In this document: positions 19,918 to 26,446 of the stretch, piece after piece | Numbering within the stretch: position 1 is the stretch's first letter | Layout of the letters: every line of letters starts with the position of its first letter | Program-made: the position numbers and the translations under genes | Notes under the pieces: generated by a model | What the model was told of the DNA's origin: nothing | Databases searched by the model: none | What the model saw: the letters and a program-made list of their open reading frames with translations, nothing else | DNA from: a virus | Length of the DNA stretch: 28,406 bases | Direction: 5' to 3' (one strand) | IMG/VR virus record: IMGVR_UViG_3300008267_000303 | Location: 1-28,406 of that record

Positions 19918-20556
19918 TCATTCCTTATCCCACATTGCTTTACACACATTAGGCAAGAATTGATACAATAAATCCTGCACTTGACCTGCTATCTGTGCGT
20001 GTTCTTTCTGCGTACCATGACCAGTCCTCAGATCACAATAATGCAACCAAGACCTGATTGTACCATTCATATACAACTTAGTAGGAGCTGCCATTGGCAA
20101 CACTTCTCTTGCACATTCTTTAGCCACACCAGCTGCTACCAGTTCTTTGTAGAGACCATAACAATCAGAATACAGAGATCCTATACGAAATTGAAAGTTT
20201 TTCTTTACTACTTCATCTAGGTCATCAATACTATTCTGTCTATTCTTGGTATCTTGTCTACGTAGTTCTGGGATACCAGCTACTTTCTCTACCGTTGCAT
20301 ACCGTTGACTAAACTCTTGAAAGCTGAAACTCCTATGCCTAAGGATTTGTGCTGCAATACTCCTTGTTGTCTCAATAGATACACACATGTTCACCATTTC
20401 AAATGGAGACCAGTGTTGATGATCAATAAGATACTTAATCAGTTTAGCACTTGTCTGAGTGTTTGATTGATTAGAAGGATTAGAGACTCTTGCCATGTAA
20501 GCGATGAGATCTTCTGCATCAGGAGTGATGTGTACTAGGGTAGCGGTATGGGTCAT
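19918..20556 (-). CDS. thyX: FAD-dependent thymidylate synthase ThyX
   Basis: The 212-residue protein has the ThyX signature RHRX7S: RHRSFSFQEFSQRY at residues 73-86, with Ser83 at the conserved place. Other family features are HWSPFEMVNMCVSIETTRSI before the motif, REVLPMAAPTKLYMNGTIRS (substrate-binding Arg and the LP...T region) and WLHYCDLRTG. ThyX makes dTMP from dUMP using methylene-tetrahydrofolate and reduced FAD, feeding the dNTP pool together with the phage reductase. The length is usual for phage ThyX. It stands between two strong terminators, away from the other nucleotide genes, so its transcription must start between 20557 and about 20840 or read through. Confidence 0.96.
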   Translation of the reverse strand: MTHTATLVHITPDAEDLIAYMARVSNPSNQSNTQTSAKLIKYLIDHQHWSPFEMVNMCVSIETTRSIAAQILRHRSFSFQEFSQRYATVEKVAGIPELRRQDTKNRQNSIDDLDEVVKKNFQFRIGSLYSDCYGLYKELVAAGVAKECAREVLPMAAPTKLYMNGTIRSWLHYCDLRTGHGTQKEHAQIAGQVQDLLYQFLPNVCKAMWDKE

Positions 20557-20749
20557 AAATGGTGGTGGTAGTTGATTTCTTAATAACTGTCATTTATTAA
20601 ATTACTTAATACTGATGCATACAGTAGTATCAGTAGTGACAGGATTCAGAAGGATGGAGAGAATCAGTACTCACTGGATTCAGTTAGTAGAGTAGATGAA
20701 TGAACTAAGAGGGAGATCTTTGTCTTTTGTTCCCTCACTGTTCATTAAA

Positions 20750-20789
20750 GAAAAGGGAAAGATTGTCTCGTTAGAGACGTGTCTTTCCC
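20750..20789 (-). terminator. Strong intrinsic terminator after terL
   Basis: On the minus strand GGGAAAGA (20789-20782) pairs with TCTTTCCC (20762-20755), enclosing a second stem GTCTC/GAGAC (20778-20774 with 20769-20765) capped by a TAAC loop. TTTTCTTT follows. The compound stem and T-run make this the clearest terminator in the window, equivalent in position to the end of the late transcript. Confidence 0.88.
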
Positions 20790-20818
20790 TCCCAGGAGTC
20801 GGGTCCACCCTTCCCTTC

Positions 20819-20839
20819 CCCTGTATACGGCGGTTATCG
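20819..20839 (-). promoter_or_regulatory. 21-base repeat copy 2, candidate right-end phage promoter
   Basis: Exact copy of 14989-15009, here outside any convincing gene, starting 3 bases after the terL stop. On the minus strand it ends GTATACAGGG then GAAGGG, so a purine-rich start follows as in T7 promoters. In T7 a late promoter (phiOR) lies near the right end and helps packaging. Transcription from here would meet the 20750-20789 terminator after about 30-70 bases. Confidence 0.5.
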
Positions 20840-20842
20840 GTC

Positions 20843-22573
20843 TTAAACCCAGGTGGGGACTGACTTTTTACCTTCAAGCATTCTTGCTTGTCTACGTTGG
20901 TCTAAATTAAAGCCAAATGCCATATGATTAGCTGCTGATTGAGGGTCATCTAACCAAGCTTCTTGAAGATCATTCCAGTCTTCTTGTCTACGTTGTTTAA
21001 TTGTTTCATGAGCACTAATTGCTAGTGCATCTGTGAAGTATTTAACACCTTGAGCTAGGCAATCGAGTCTATCGTCGTGTTTAACTGCGCCTTTTTCACG
21101 ACACATGCGACTCATCTGATAGAATAGCATGTATAGGAGTCGTGTCTCTGGCGCTGCGTCTTTATTAGAGTTAAAGTCCCACTCAATAACTGCTCTATTA
21201 ACAATTAATTTATGTTGATTAAAGACTGGTTCAAGTGTATCAATGATTCGGTCTTCTTTACGGACGTTAGCACGTACTTCTTCAATGTCAATAGCTTGTT
21301 TAGTTTGTTGAAGGTGTTTACGGAATAGTTCTGCTACAATACCATCACCAAAGTTTGTCTCAATGAGGAGTTTAGTGACACCAAACTTTTTACAACCTCT
21401 AAGAATGTCTAACAGTGTAGCATCACTGTAACCATCATTATAAGCACGTACTTCATGAAGGTAGATAAAGCCATTACGTTGACTGAGGAAACAAGCTGCT
21501 GTTTCATCAGTACCTCTACCTGATGGGTCTACTGAGCAGATAGTTTCAGTGTATGGTAACCAATCACCTTGCATGATCTGTGGTGAGTAGAAGTAATCAC
21601 CAGGCAGACCAACTGTTGGTAGGTCTTTAATAACGTTAGATGGGTCTGAACACCAGACAACAGCATCAGGACATTCCTTAGGGTTAACTGCTGTAACAAT
21701 TAGGTCTGCCATCTTAAGTGGGAACTTCTCAGCGTCACTAAGACTAGTGTCTAGCATGAACTGCAACATAAAGTTGCTACGACCCATTGATGCTTCACGT
21801 TCTACTAGATCATCATTAGAGAAACGATCAGGGTCTGTTACATCCCAAAGTTCAGCACCTGCTTCTATGTCTTCTTGTATTTGAGGAGCAAGGAGACCTT
21901 CATAGTTAGATAGCTTACGAGGGTAACGTGCTGGCCAGACAAAAGGTTTGTAGTTACGTTCCGCTAGTTTGCGGTAGATGGTGAAGGTTGTCTGCGGTGT
22001 CCCTAGGTACATAATGCGTGAGTCCTTCTTGGGTGTGAGGATGGACTCCGCTTCTGTACAGAGTTGAAGAAGTTTTTCTCGCATCATCTCAGTCATCGAG
22101 TTACCAGGAACTTCGATGTCATCAAGAATCATCAGGTCTGCACGGCTACCAGTTAGCTGACCTGTGATTCCGACTGACTTGACTGAGGGTGCTTGGTGAG
22201 GAGAGCAATTAACGTCAAAGGAGATCCGAGACCACCGGGCATCATCACTCTTTGGTCTCAAATGTGATAGCCATGGTGTCTCAATAATTAGCTTCTGAAG
22301 AAAGATGGACATGTTATCTGCACGCTCTTTTGAAGCGGAGATGATCATGATCTTCTTTTCGGGGTTGTTAAAGAGTGTCCACAACACAAAGGCACCAGTA
22401 ATCCAGCTCTTACCTACCCCTCGAAATGCTTGAATCTGTAGTCGTTTAGGACCGTGTTGCAGGTAGTCTGCGATGGCGTATTGAGCACGGGTAGGTGAAG
22501 GTAGATCTAACTGTTGCCATAACGCTTGAAGAAAGATCTTAAAATCGCCTTTAAGGGCATCTAAAACATTCAT
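20843..22573 (-). CDS. Terminase large subunit (DNA maturase B), T7 gp19-like
   Basis: The 576-residue product (T7 gp19: 586) has the packaging ATPase motifs Walker A AFRGVGKS at 49-56 and Walker B LMILDDIE at 147-154 with catalytic Glu. It has a C-terminal RNase H-like nuclease domain with the first Asp in ICSVDPSGRGTDETAACF and a later DRLDCLAQG. LIETNFGDGIVAEL matches the middle nuclease motif region. It drives DNA into the procapsid and cuts concatemers at the terminal repeat. The gene is 69 bases downstream of the 343-aa gene, with a hairpin between them. It is the last of the packaging genes, followed by a terminator and thyX. Confidence 0.96.
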   Translation of the reverse strand: MNVLDALKGDFKIFLQALWQQLDLPSPTRAQYAIADYLQHGPKRLQIQAFRGVGKSWITGAFVLWTLFNNPEKKIMIISASKERADNMSIFLQKLIIETPWLSHLRPKSDDARWSRISFDVNCSPHQAPSVKSVGITGQLTGSRADLMILDDIEVPGNSMTEMMREKLLQLCTEAESILTPKKDSRIMYLGTPQTTFTIYRKLAERNYKPFVWPARYPRKLSNYEGLLAPQIQEDIEAGAELWDVTDPDRFSNDDLVEREASMGRSNFMLQFMLDTSLSDAEKFPLKMADLIVTAVNPKECPDAVVWCSDPSNVIKDLPTVGLPGDYFYSPQIMQGDWLPYTETICSVDPSGRGTDETAACFLSQRNGFIYLHEVRAYNDGYSDATLLDILRGCKKFGVTKLLIETNFGDGIVAELFRKHLQQTKQAIDIEEVRANVRKEDRIIDTLEPVFNQHKLIVNRAVIEWDFNSNKDAAPETRLLYMLFYQMSRMCREKGAVKHDDRLDCLAQGVKYFTDALAISAHETIKQRRQEDWNDLQEAWLDDPQSAANHMAFGFNLDQRRQARMLEGKKSVPTWV

Positions 22574-22599
22574 GTGGTAGAATATACCTAAGTGGGTAA

Positions 22600-22632
22600 A
22601 GAGGCGCCTTGTAGGGGCTTGTAGACGCCTCT
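22600..22632 (-). other. Hairpin ahead of terL
   Basis: AGAGGCG (22600-22606) and CGCCTCT (22626-22632) form a 7-bp GC-rich stem with a 19-base loop, filling most of the gap between the 343-aa gene and terL. On the minus strand only TT follows, so a terminator is weak; RNA processing or stability control is as likely. Confidence 0.5.
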
Positions 22633-22641
22633 GGTGAGGGA

Positions 22642-23673
22642 TTAGTTGATCCCCATAAGTTCTGATAGGCCAAATTCAGGTAATGTAAAGCGTACACCAC
22701 CTACACCAAAGGATAATTTACCGCCTCTTTGTCTAGCCATAGCAGCACGTTGCTGAAGTTCTTTAGCACGAAGCCCTTCAGCAGTTCTACGTTGAACATC
22801 TTCAAACGTGCCGCCAGCAACAGCTTCAGGTTGGACTACATCACCGGCAATAGGTACTTCACCAGCTATACCTTCAAGAGTTCTAGCAGTACCTTCACGT
22901 ACATCTCCAGCAGCAAATGCTTGACCTGCACTCAAAATAGTTGCACCTAAGCCAAGTAAAGGTAATGCAGTACCAGCTTTAATCCTAGCAGATCCTCCAT
23001 TAAATTTAAGAAGAGTTTCAATTTCAGGATCAGGTAATCTTCCACCAATTTTTGTAGTACCAACATGTAATTGAGCAGCTTCTTTAGGAGATGTCGCAAG
23101 CCCAGCTTGACGCAATCGTTCAGCTTGATCTGGTGGAATATAATCTTGAGAAGCAAAGTTTCCTAACGGATCTTCAGCAAATTGCTGCGTATATGATTCC
23201 GCATAACGACCGATATCAGTAGTAGGTGTACCGTGACCAAGTGATTTACCAAGGTCAACAGCTTCTACTGCTTTTTGCTTAGTAAGTTTACCGTGATCTC
23301 TAACTTCTTTATTTAGATATTGATCAAAAGTATAATTACGTTTGCCAATTTTAACAGTGGCATCACGATCACCGACAAGTTCATCCCATTGAGCAGTTGC
23401 TTCTTCTCTAATAAGTTTATTAACTTGTTGTCGGCTACTGCCAATACGTTGTGTACGTCGAGAAGCTTGTTCAGCCCTTTGACCAGTACGCTCTTTATAC
23501 CCACCAGCCCCGTCGCTAGTCACTTTAATAACTTGCCCATCTTTGGTGGGAACGCCAAGCCTTTCAAAAATCTCTTTTTTACTAAGACCTTCAGCTCTTA
23601 ACTTTTTAGATTCTTGTCTCCAATCGGTCCAAGATAATTCAGTTTTTTCGTAATTGTCCCACCATTGAGCCAT
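22642..23673 (-). CDS. Hypothetical protein (343 aa) before terL, membrane-active segment possible
   Basis: The N-terminal half is highly charged and helical (MAQWWDNYEKTELSWTDWRQ, then a KKEIFERLGVPTKDGQ segment resembling a helix-turn-helix). The middle contains ARIKAGTALPLLGLGATILS and AGQAFAAGD, a hydrophobic, Gly-rich stretch of about residues 232-257. The C-terminus is Gly/Arg-rich, then ends FTLPEFGLSELMGIN. The combination of a soluble head and a Gly/Ala hydrophobic segment resembles some internal virion or DNA-ejection proteins, or phage toxins with a membrane domain, but no family is recognised. It lies between the HNH gene and terL. Confidence 0.78.
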   Translation of the reverse strand: MAQWWDNYEKTELSWTDWRQESKKLRAEGLSKKEIFERLGVPTKDGQVIKVTSDGAGGYKERTGQRAEQASRRTQRIGSSRQQVNKLIREEATAQWDELVGDRDATVKIGKRNYTFDQYLNKEVRDHGKLTKQKAVEAVDLGKSLGHGTPTTDIGRYAESYTQQFAEDPLGNFASQDYIPPDQAERLRQAGLATSPKEAAQLHVGTTKIGGRLPDPEIETLLKFNGGSARIKAGTALPLLGLGATILSAGQAFAAGDVREGTARTLEGIAGEVPIAGDVVQPEAVAGGTFEDVQRRTAEGLRAKELQQRAAMARQRGGKLSFGVGGVRFTLPEFGLSELMGIN

Positions 23674-23675
23674 AA

Positions 23676-24002
23676 CTACTGTATATGTTGTAAAATAAGA
23701 CGTTCTCTATGGGTAATCCCAAAGGTTTCCCTCATCCACGACAACCAATTTCTACTTCCTTTAGCCTGATTACATTTCCAACAACTGGGAACAAGGTTTG
23801 ATGTAAGGTCTTCCCCACCAAAACAGCGAGGACGAACGTGATCCAATGTAAGTTCATGTAGTTCATAGTGATTTCCACAGTAGACACACTGACAATTAAA
23901 ATGTTCCTTAATAGCGCGTCTCCAAAGACGCTTTGCTTCGGGACTTGTCATCGTTATTAGGTTGTGGAGGTAGTGATCAGGGGACGGAAGTAGCGGTGTC
24001 AT
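23676..24002 (-). CDS. HNH endonuclease
   Basis: The 108-residue protein shows a complete HNH fold with zinc-binding pairs: CVYCGNHYEL near residues 39-48, LTLDHVRPRCFGGED (catalytic His in DHV), NLVPSCWKCNQAKGSR (Asn and the second CxxC). The ATG overlaps the preceding stop (ATGA). A second ATG 17 codons in, just before the conserved part, is an alternative start. HNH nucleases next to terminase genes can take part in DNA packaging cuts in other phages; a homing role is the alternative, but no intron or disrupted gene is seen nearby. Confidence 0.92.
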   Translation of the reverse strand: MTPLLPSPDHYLHNLITMTSPEAKRLWRRAIKEHFNCQCVYCGNHYELHELTLDHVRPRCFGGEDLTSNLVPSCWKCNQAKGSRNWLSWMRETFGITHRERLILQHIQ

Positions 24003-24244
24003 TTCCGAGATCTGTTTCTAGCTCGATTAGTAGAGGCTTTTTCAAGGAATGTTGAACCATCTTTTTTGTGTGATACATCCATGCCATCTCCGTTACCGTA
24101 GGTGCCACGTTTTCTGTTTTCACGATTAAGTTCAACACGTTTTTGAATTTGTAGGGATTGACGGTTGTAGCGTGCTTGTTGTTTAAGACGCTTTTTGTTA
24201 GCCTCTGGATTCTCTTTATAGTATTTAGAGGTACGACTTGCCAT
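23999..24244 (-). CDS. Small basic packaging-region protein (81 aa)
   Basis: The product begins MASRTSKYYKENPEANKKRL and continues KQQARYNRQSLQIQKRVELN, RENRKRGTYGNGDGMDVSHK, then KDGSTFLEKASTNRARNRSR. It is highly basic and helical, with a conserved-looking GTYGNGDGMDVSH core that I recall from many phages in the terminase region. A DNA-binding role is plausible. It overlaps the terS gene by 20 bases and the HNH gene by 4 bases. Confidence 0.8.
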   Translation of the reverse strand: MASRTSKYYKENPEANKKRLKQQARYNRQSLQIQKRVELNRENRKRGTYGNGDGMDVSHKKDGSTFLEKASTNRARNRSRK

Positions 24245-24476
24245 AAAGCCTCTTTTGTACGAGTTCAGGGTCTACCTTAGGTAGTACATTAGCGAGTTTA
24301 TCAAGGGGATTACCATCGTAAGCAACTCCACTGATGTCATTTTTAGCAAGCCAATCACAAGCAGCTTTAAGTTCTTGAGCAGAGGCTTCTCCACTCTTGA
24401 TTCGCTTGAGGAATTCAGTAGTAACGAGATTATGTAACTCGTTAAACATGTCCTCAGTTGCCTTTTTGTTAGCCAT
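24225..24476 (-). CDS. Terminase small subunit (DNA maturase A), T7 gp18-like
   Basis: ATG at 24476 gives an 83-residue product starting MANKKATEDMFNELHNLVTT, then EFLKRIKSGEASAQELKAAC and DWLAKNDISGVAYDGNPLDK, ending with VDPELVQKRLYGKS. The ATEDMFNELH and SGEASAQELKAACDWL helices match small terminase/maturase A proteins. They recognise the packaging site and regulate the large subunit. A TTG 4 codons upstream is less likely. The gene overlaps the preceding TM/coiled-coil gene by 8 bases. Confidence 0.85.
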   Translation of the reverse strand: MANKKATEDMFNELHNLVTTEFLKRIKSGEASAQELKAACDWLAKNDISGVAYDGNPLDKLANVLPKVDPELVQKRLYGKSYL

Positions 24477-24714
24477 TTCTAAGGACAATTTGATCTAGTT
24501 TGTTTTCAATACGGATCATGTGATCCTCCATTTTTTGTAAGGCAGCTGCTAGTTCTTGTCTTGGTACATACTTTTCAGCAAGACGGAGTTCAATGTCATC
24601 AATACGCTTGTCGATACTATTCATACGACTAGATGCTCTACCGCTGACACCCATAACTCCCCCTCCAACACCAAGAACAAGACTGATAGCTCCCGTAATA
24701 GCTGCTTCAATCAT
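24469..24714 (-). CDS. Small membrane-anchored coiled-coil protein (81 aa), lysis-region
   Basis: The N-terminus MIEAAITGAISLVLGVGGGV is a single hydrophobic Gly/Ala-rich segment, residues 2-24. It is followed by a predicted coiled coil (SIDKRIDDIELRLAEKYVPR and LQKMEDHMIRIENKLDQIVL). This plan resembles a spanin-like or small holin-associated protein and suits its position between endolysin and small terminase, but no lipobox is seen. Start ATG at 24714 overlaps the endolysin stop by 8 bases. Confidence 0.75.
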   Translation of the reverse strand: MIEAAITGAISLVLGVGGGVMGVSGRASSRMNSIDKRIDDIELRLAEKYVPRQELAAALQKMEDHMIRIENKLDQIVLRNG

Positions 24715-25675
24715 TTTCAGACATCAATCGAATAAGTTTCTCTGGATAAGTTGGGTCAGTTGCATAACCTTCTTTTTGAAGAAGACGAGCGCAATCATCA
24801 CGAGAGGTGGCTCGATTGACGCCTTTATAAGTTTTGTAATCTCTATACCAACGATCTACAAGATATGAGATGCAGGTTTGAAGATCAGGGAAGTCAATAA
24901 ATCCGGCATTAATGGTAATCCATTTACCGTTGATGAATTCTTTGGTTTCACGCTCAGAACCTTCACCCTTTAATCCAAAGTAGTTGTTCTTACCAGAGGT
25001 GTGTTTACCATAGCCACTTTCTAAAGCCCATTGAGCAGCAACTACCTCTGGATATTTAGCTCCAGCAATCTGTGCAGCAGCCTTAACTCCTTTCCAGGTA
25101 TTCTCAACGGTAGCTATAGGTCTCGTTTGCTGAGTAGGTCGGAAGGTCATGAACCAGCCAGTCCCTGGACCTTCAACTTCCCAACGCTTTAGCCAGTTAC
25201 GCCAAATGTATTTGACACTCTTCCCACCAAAGCCAACTTTGACGTAGCCACCGTTGACGTTATCCATCTCACCGTATGGATCGTGGAATACACCATGCTC
25301 TCCGTCATCACCAATGAGGAGCATCCAGTGGCCACCACCAACAGGGTTGGAGACATGACCTTTGTGGAGGATGCCAACAGCTACTGGATAGCCAGCCTTT
25401 AGTTCGTTGAGGAGTGTCTGCCTAGTTCCTTTCTGGTAAAAGGAAGCAAAAACACCGTACTGCTGACAGGCTTTGATTTGACTGGTGGATTGGGTTGTAT
25501 CACCGTATTTGAGAACTGTTCTCAAGTAATCATCATCTGCATTACTACCCTTTAATGCATCAGGACGGAGATACTTGATGGCCATCGCACATGTCGATGA
25601 GAAGCACATCCGATCTCCGTGACCTGTTGCACTATCTGTCTGAGGATAATATTGGCTTACCTTCAGCAGTACCAT
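24707..25675 (-). CDS. Bifunctional endolysin: C39-type peptidase plus glucosaminidase
   Basis: The 322-residue protein has two domains. Residues 1-180 resemble C39-like cysteine peptidases: Cys24 in RMCFSSTCAM, His116 in GGGHWMLLIGDD and Asp132 in FHDPYGE. Residues about 190-322 are a mannosyl-glycoprotein endo-beta-N-acetylglucosaminidase-type domain (VVAAQWALESGYGKHTSGKN, NYFGLKG, with Glu203-region ALESGYG as probable catalytic Glu) and end LIRLMSEND. Together they would cut both the peptide and glycan parts of peptidoglycan. No signal peptide is seen, so it needs the holin-like gene upstream. The stop of the holin-like gene precedes this start by two bases. Confidence 0.88.
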   Translation of the reverse strand: MVLLKVSQYYPQTDSATGHGDRMCFSSTCAMAIKYLRPDALKGSNADDDYLRTVLKYGDTTQSTSQIKACQQYGVFASFYQKGTRQTLLNELKAGYPVAVGILHKGHVSNPVGGGHWMLLIGDDGEHGVFHDPYGEMDNVNGGYVKVGFGGKSVKYIWRNWLKRWEVEGPGTGWFMTFRPTQQTRPIATVENTWKGVKAAAQIAGAKYPEVVAAQWALESGYGKHTSGKNNYFGLKGEGSERETKEFINGKWITINAGFIDFPDLQTCISYLVDRWYRDYKTYKGVNRATSRDDCARLLQKEGYATDPTYPEKLIRLMSEND

Positions 25676-25677
25676 TA

Positions 25678-25884
25678 CTATTTCCCTCTAAAGGTACGAC
25701 GAATACGACGAACAGTATCATCCTCAGTACGAGTCTTACTAAAATAAGCAGCTGCCATGGAGATAGCTTGTGTAACACTATTAGCTTTACGCTTTTTAGT
25801 TACACCAAGGTACTCAGAAGCAATAAAAAGGATGAAGAAAGCAAGTGCCTCATAGGACACTTTAATACCAAGAATAGTGATCAT
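25678..25884 (-). CDS. Holin-like small membrane protein (68 aa)
   Basis: The product begins MITILGIKVSYEALAFFILF, with a transmembrane helix at residues 12-27 (ALAFFILFIASEYLGV), then a basic tail (TKKRKANSV... TVRRIRRTFRGK). Size, one membrane span, charged C-terminus and position just before the endolysin fit a class III-like holin. It could instead be another small phage membrane protein. Starts 6 bases after the fibre-associated gene. Confidence 0.75.
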   Translation of the reverse strand: MITILGIKVSYEALAFFILFIASEYLGVTKKRKANSVTQAISMAAAYFSKTRTEDDTVRRIRRTFRGK

Positions 25885-25889
25885 TGCTC

Positions 25890-26438
25890 TTAGAAGGTAA
25901 GTGTATCGTTACCAGAACGACCGAAGATCGTGTCTCCGGTAATTACAGAACCACTGGTAACACCATCAACAACAACAGGGATAGCACCGTCAATCGAAGC
26001 ACCACTTTCCCAGTTATTGAATCCAGCACTAGTCACATAATCAGCAAGCTGCTCAGTGGTCTGTGTGAGGCTCAGGAAGGCCTCCTTATCGTTGCTCATG
26101 GCACGTATCAAGGAACGCCTCTCAAGCACGCTCTGAGGGGCTTGTAAGCCAGTCTCAGAAGCACGAGTGATATACCAGTCCGTCTGGGAAAGAAGGGAGC
26201 CAGCAGTTGCTTTGACTTGAGCAGTCCATTGTTCAACAAGTTGAGCGTGGTCCTTTGGATTGCCTACACCCCAATAGAACCTTTGGTCGTACCAAGGCTC
26301 ATCTTCGGTCTCGGTAATTCCAAGCGCTGCCCGCTCCTCAGGACTGGATAATCTCAGCCAGTTTGCTGGGTACTGAGTTCCATCTTCAGTTGTAAATGCC
26401 CGATCTGGTGAAAGGGGCTGATTGTTAAGGATAAACAT
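25890..26438 (-). CDS. Fibre-associated or tail-fibre assembly protein (182 aa) with RTX-like end
   Basis: The product begins MFILNNQPLSPDRAFTTEDG, then TQYPANWLRLSSPEERAALG and WYDQRFYWGVGN, a pattern common in phage proteins that accompany tail fibres. The middle is helical (VEQWTAQVKATAGSLLSQTD). The last residues TGDTIFGRSGNDTLTF look like one RTX-type Ca-binding nonapeptide (GxSGNDTL). The gene lies directly after the tail fibre, which supports a role in fibre assembly or as a minor fibre part. No database match can be claimed. Confidence 0.75.
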   Translation of the reverse strand: MFILNNQPLSPDRAFTTEDGTQYPANWLRLSSPEERAALGITETEDEPWYDQRFYWGVGNPKDHAQLVEQWTAQVKATAGSLLSQTDWYITRASETGLQAPQSVLERRSLIRAMSNDKEAFLSLTQTTEQLADYVTSAGFNNWESGASIDGAIPVVVDGVTSGSVITGDTIFGRSGNDTLTF

Positions 26439-26446
26439 GATTAGTA

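Larger units (their letters stand above)
20557..20842. other. Intergenic stretch between terL and thyX
   Basis: This 286-base gap holds one copy of the 21-base repeat (20819-20839) right after the terL stop and, 30 bases on, a strong terminator (20755-20789). About 190 bases more lead to the thyX start, where I see no clear promoter or Shine-Dalgarno. A TTG-initiated frame through the repeat and terminator (20877 to 20680) is open, but its fixed features are better explained by RNA structure. Confidence 0.6.

Noticed and set aside
20680-20877. 65-codon frame running from inside the terL end through the repeat and terminator
   Set aside because: It needs a TTG start, its sequence follows the 21-base repeat and terminator stems, and it shows no recognisable protein features.
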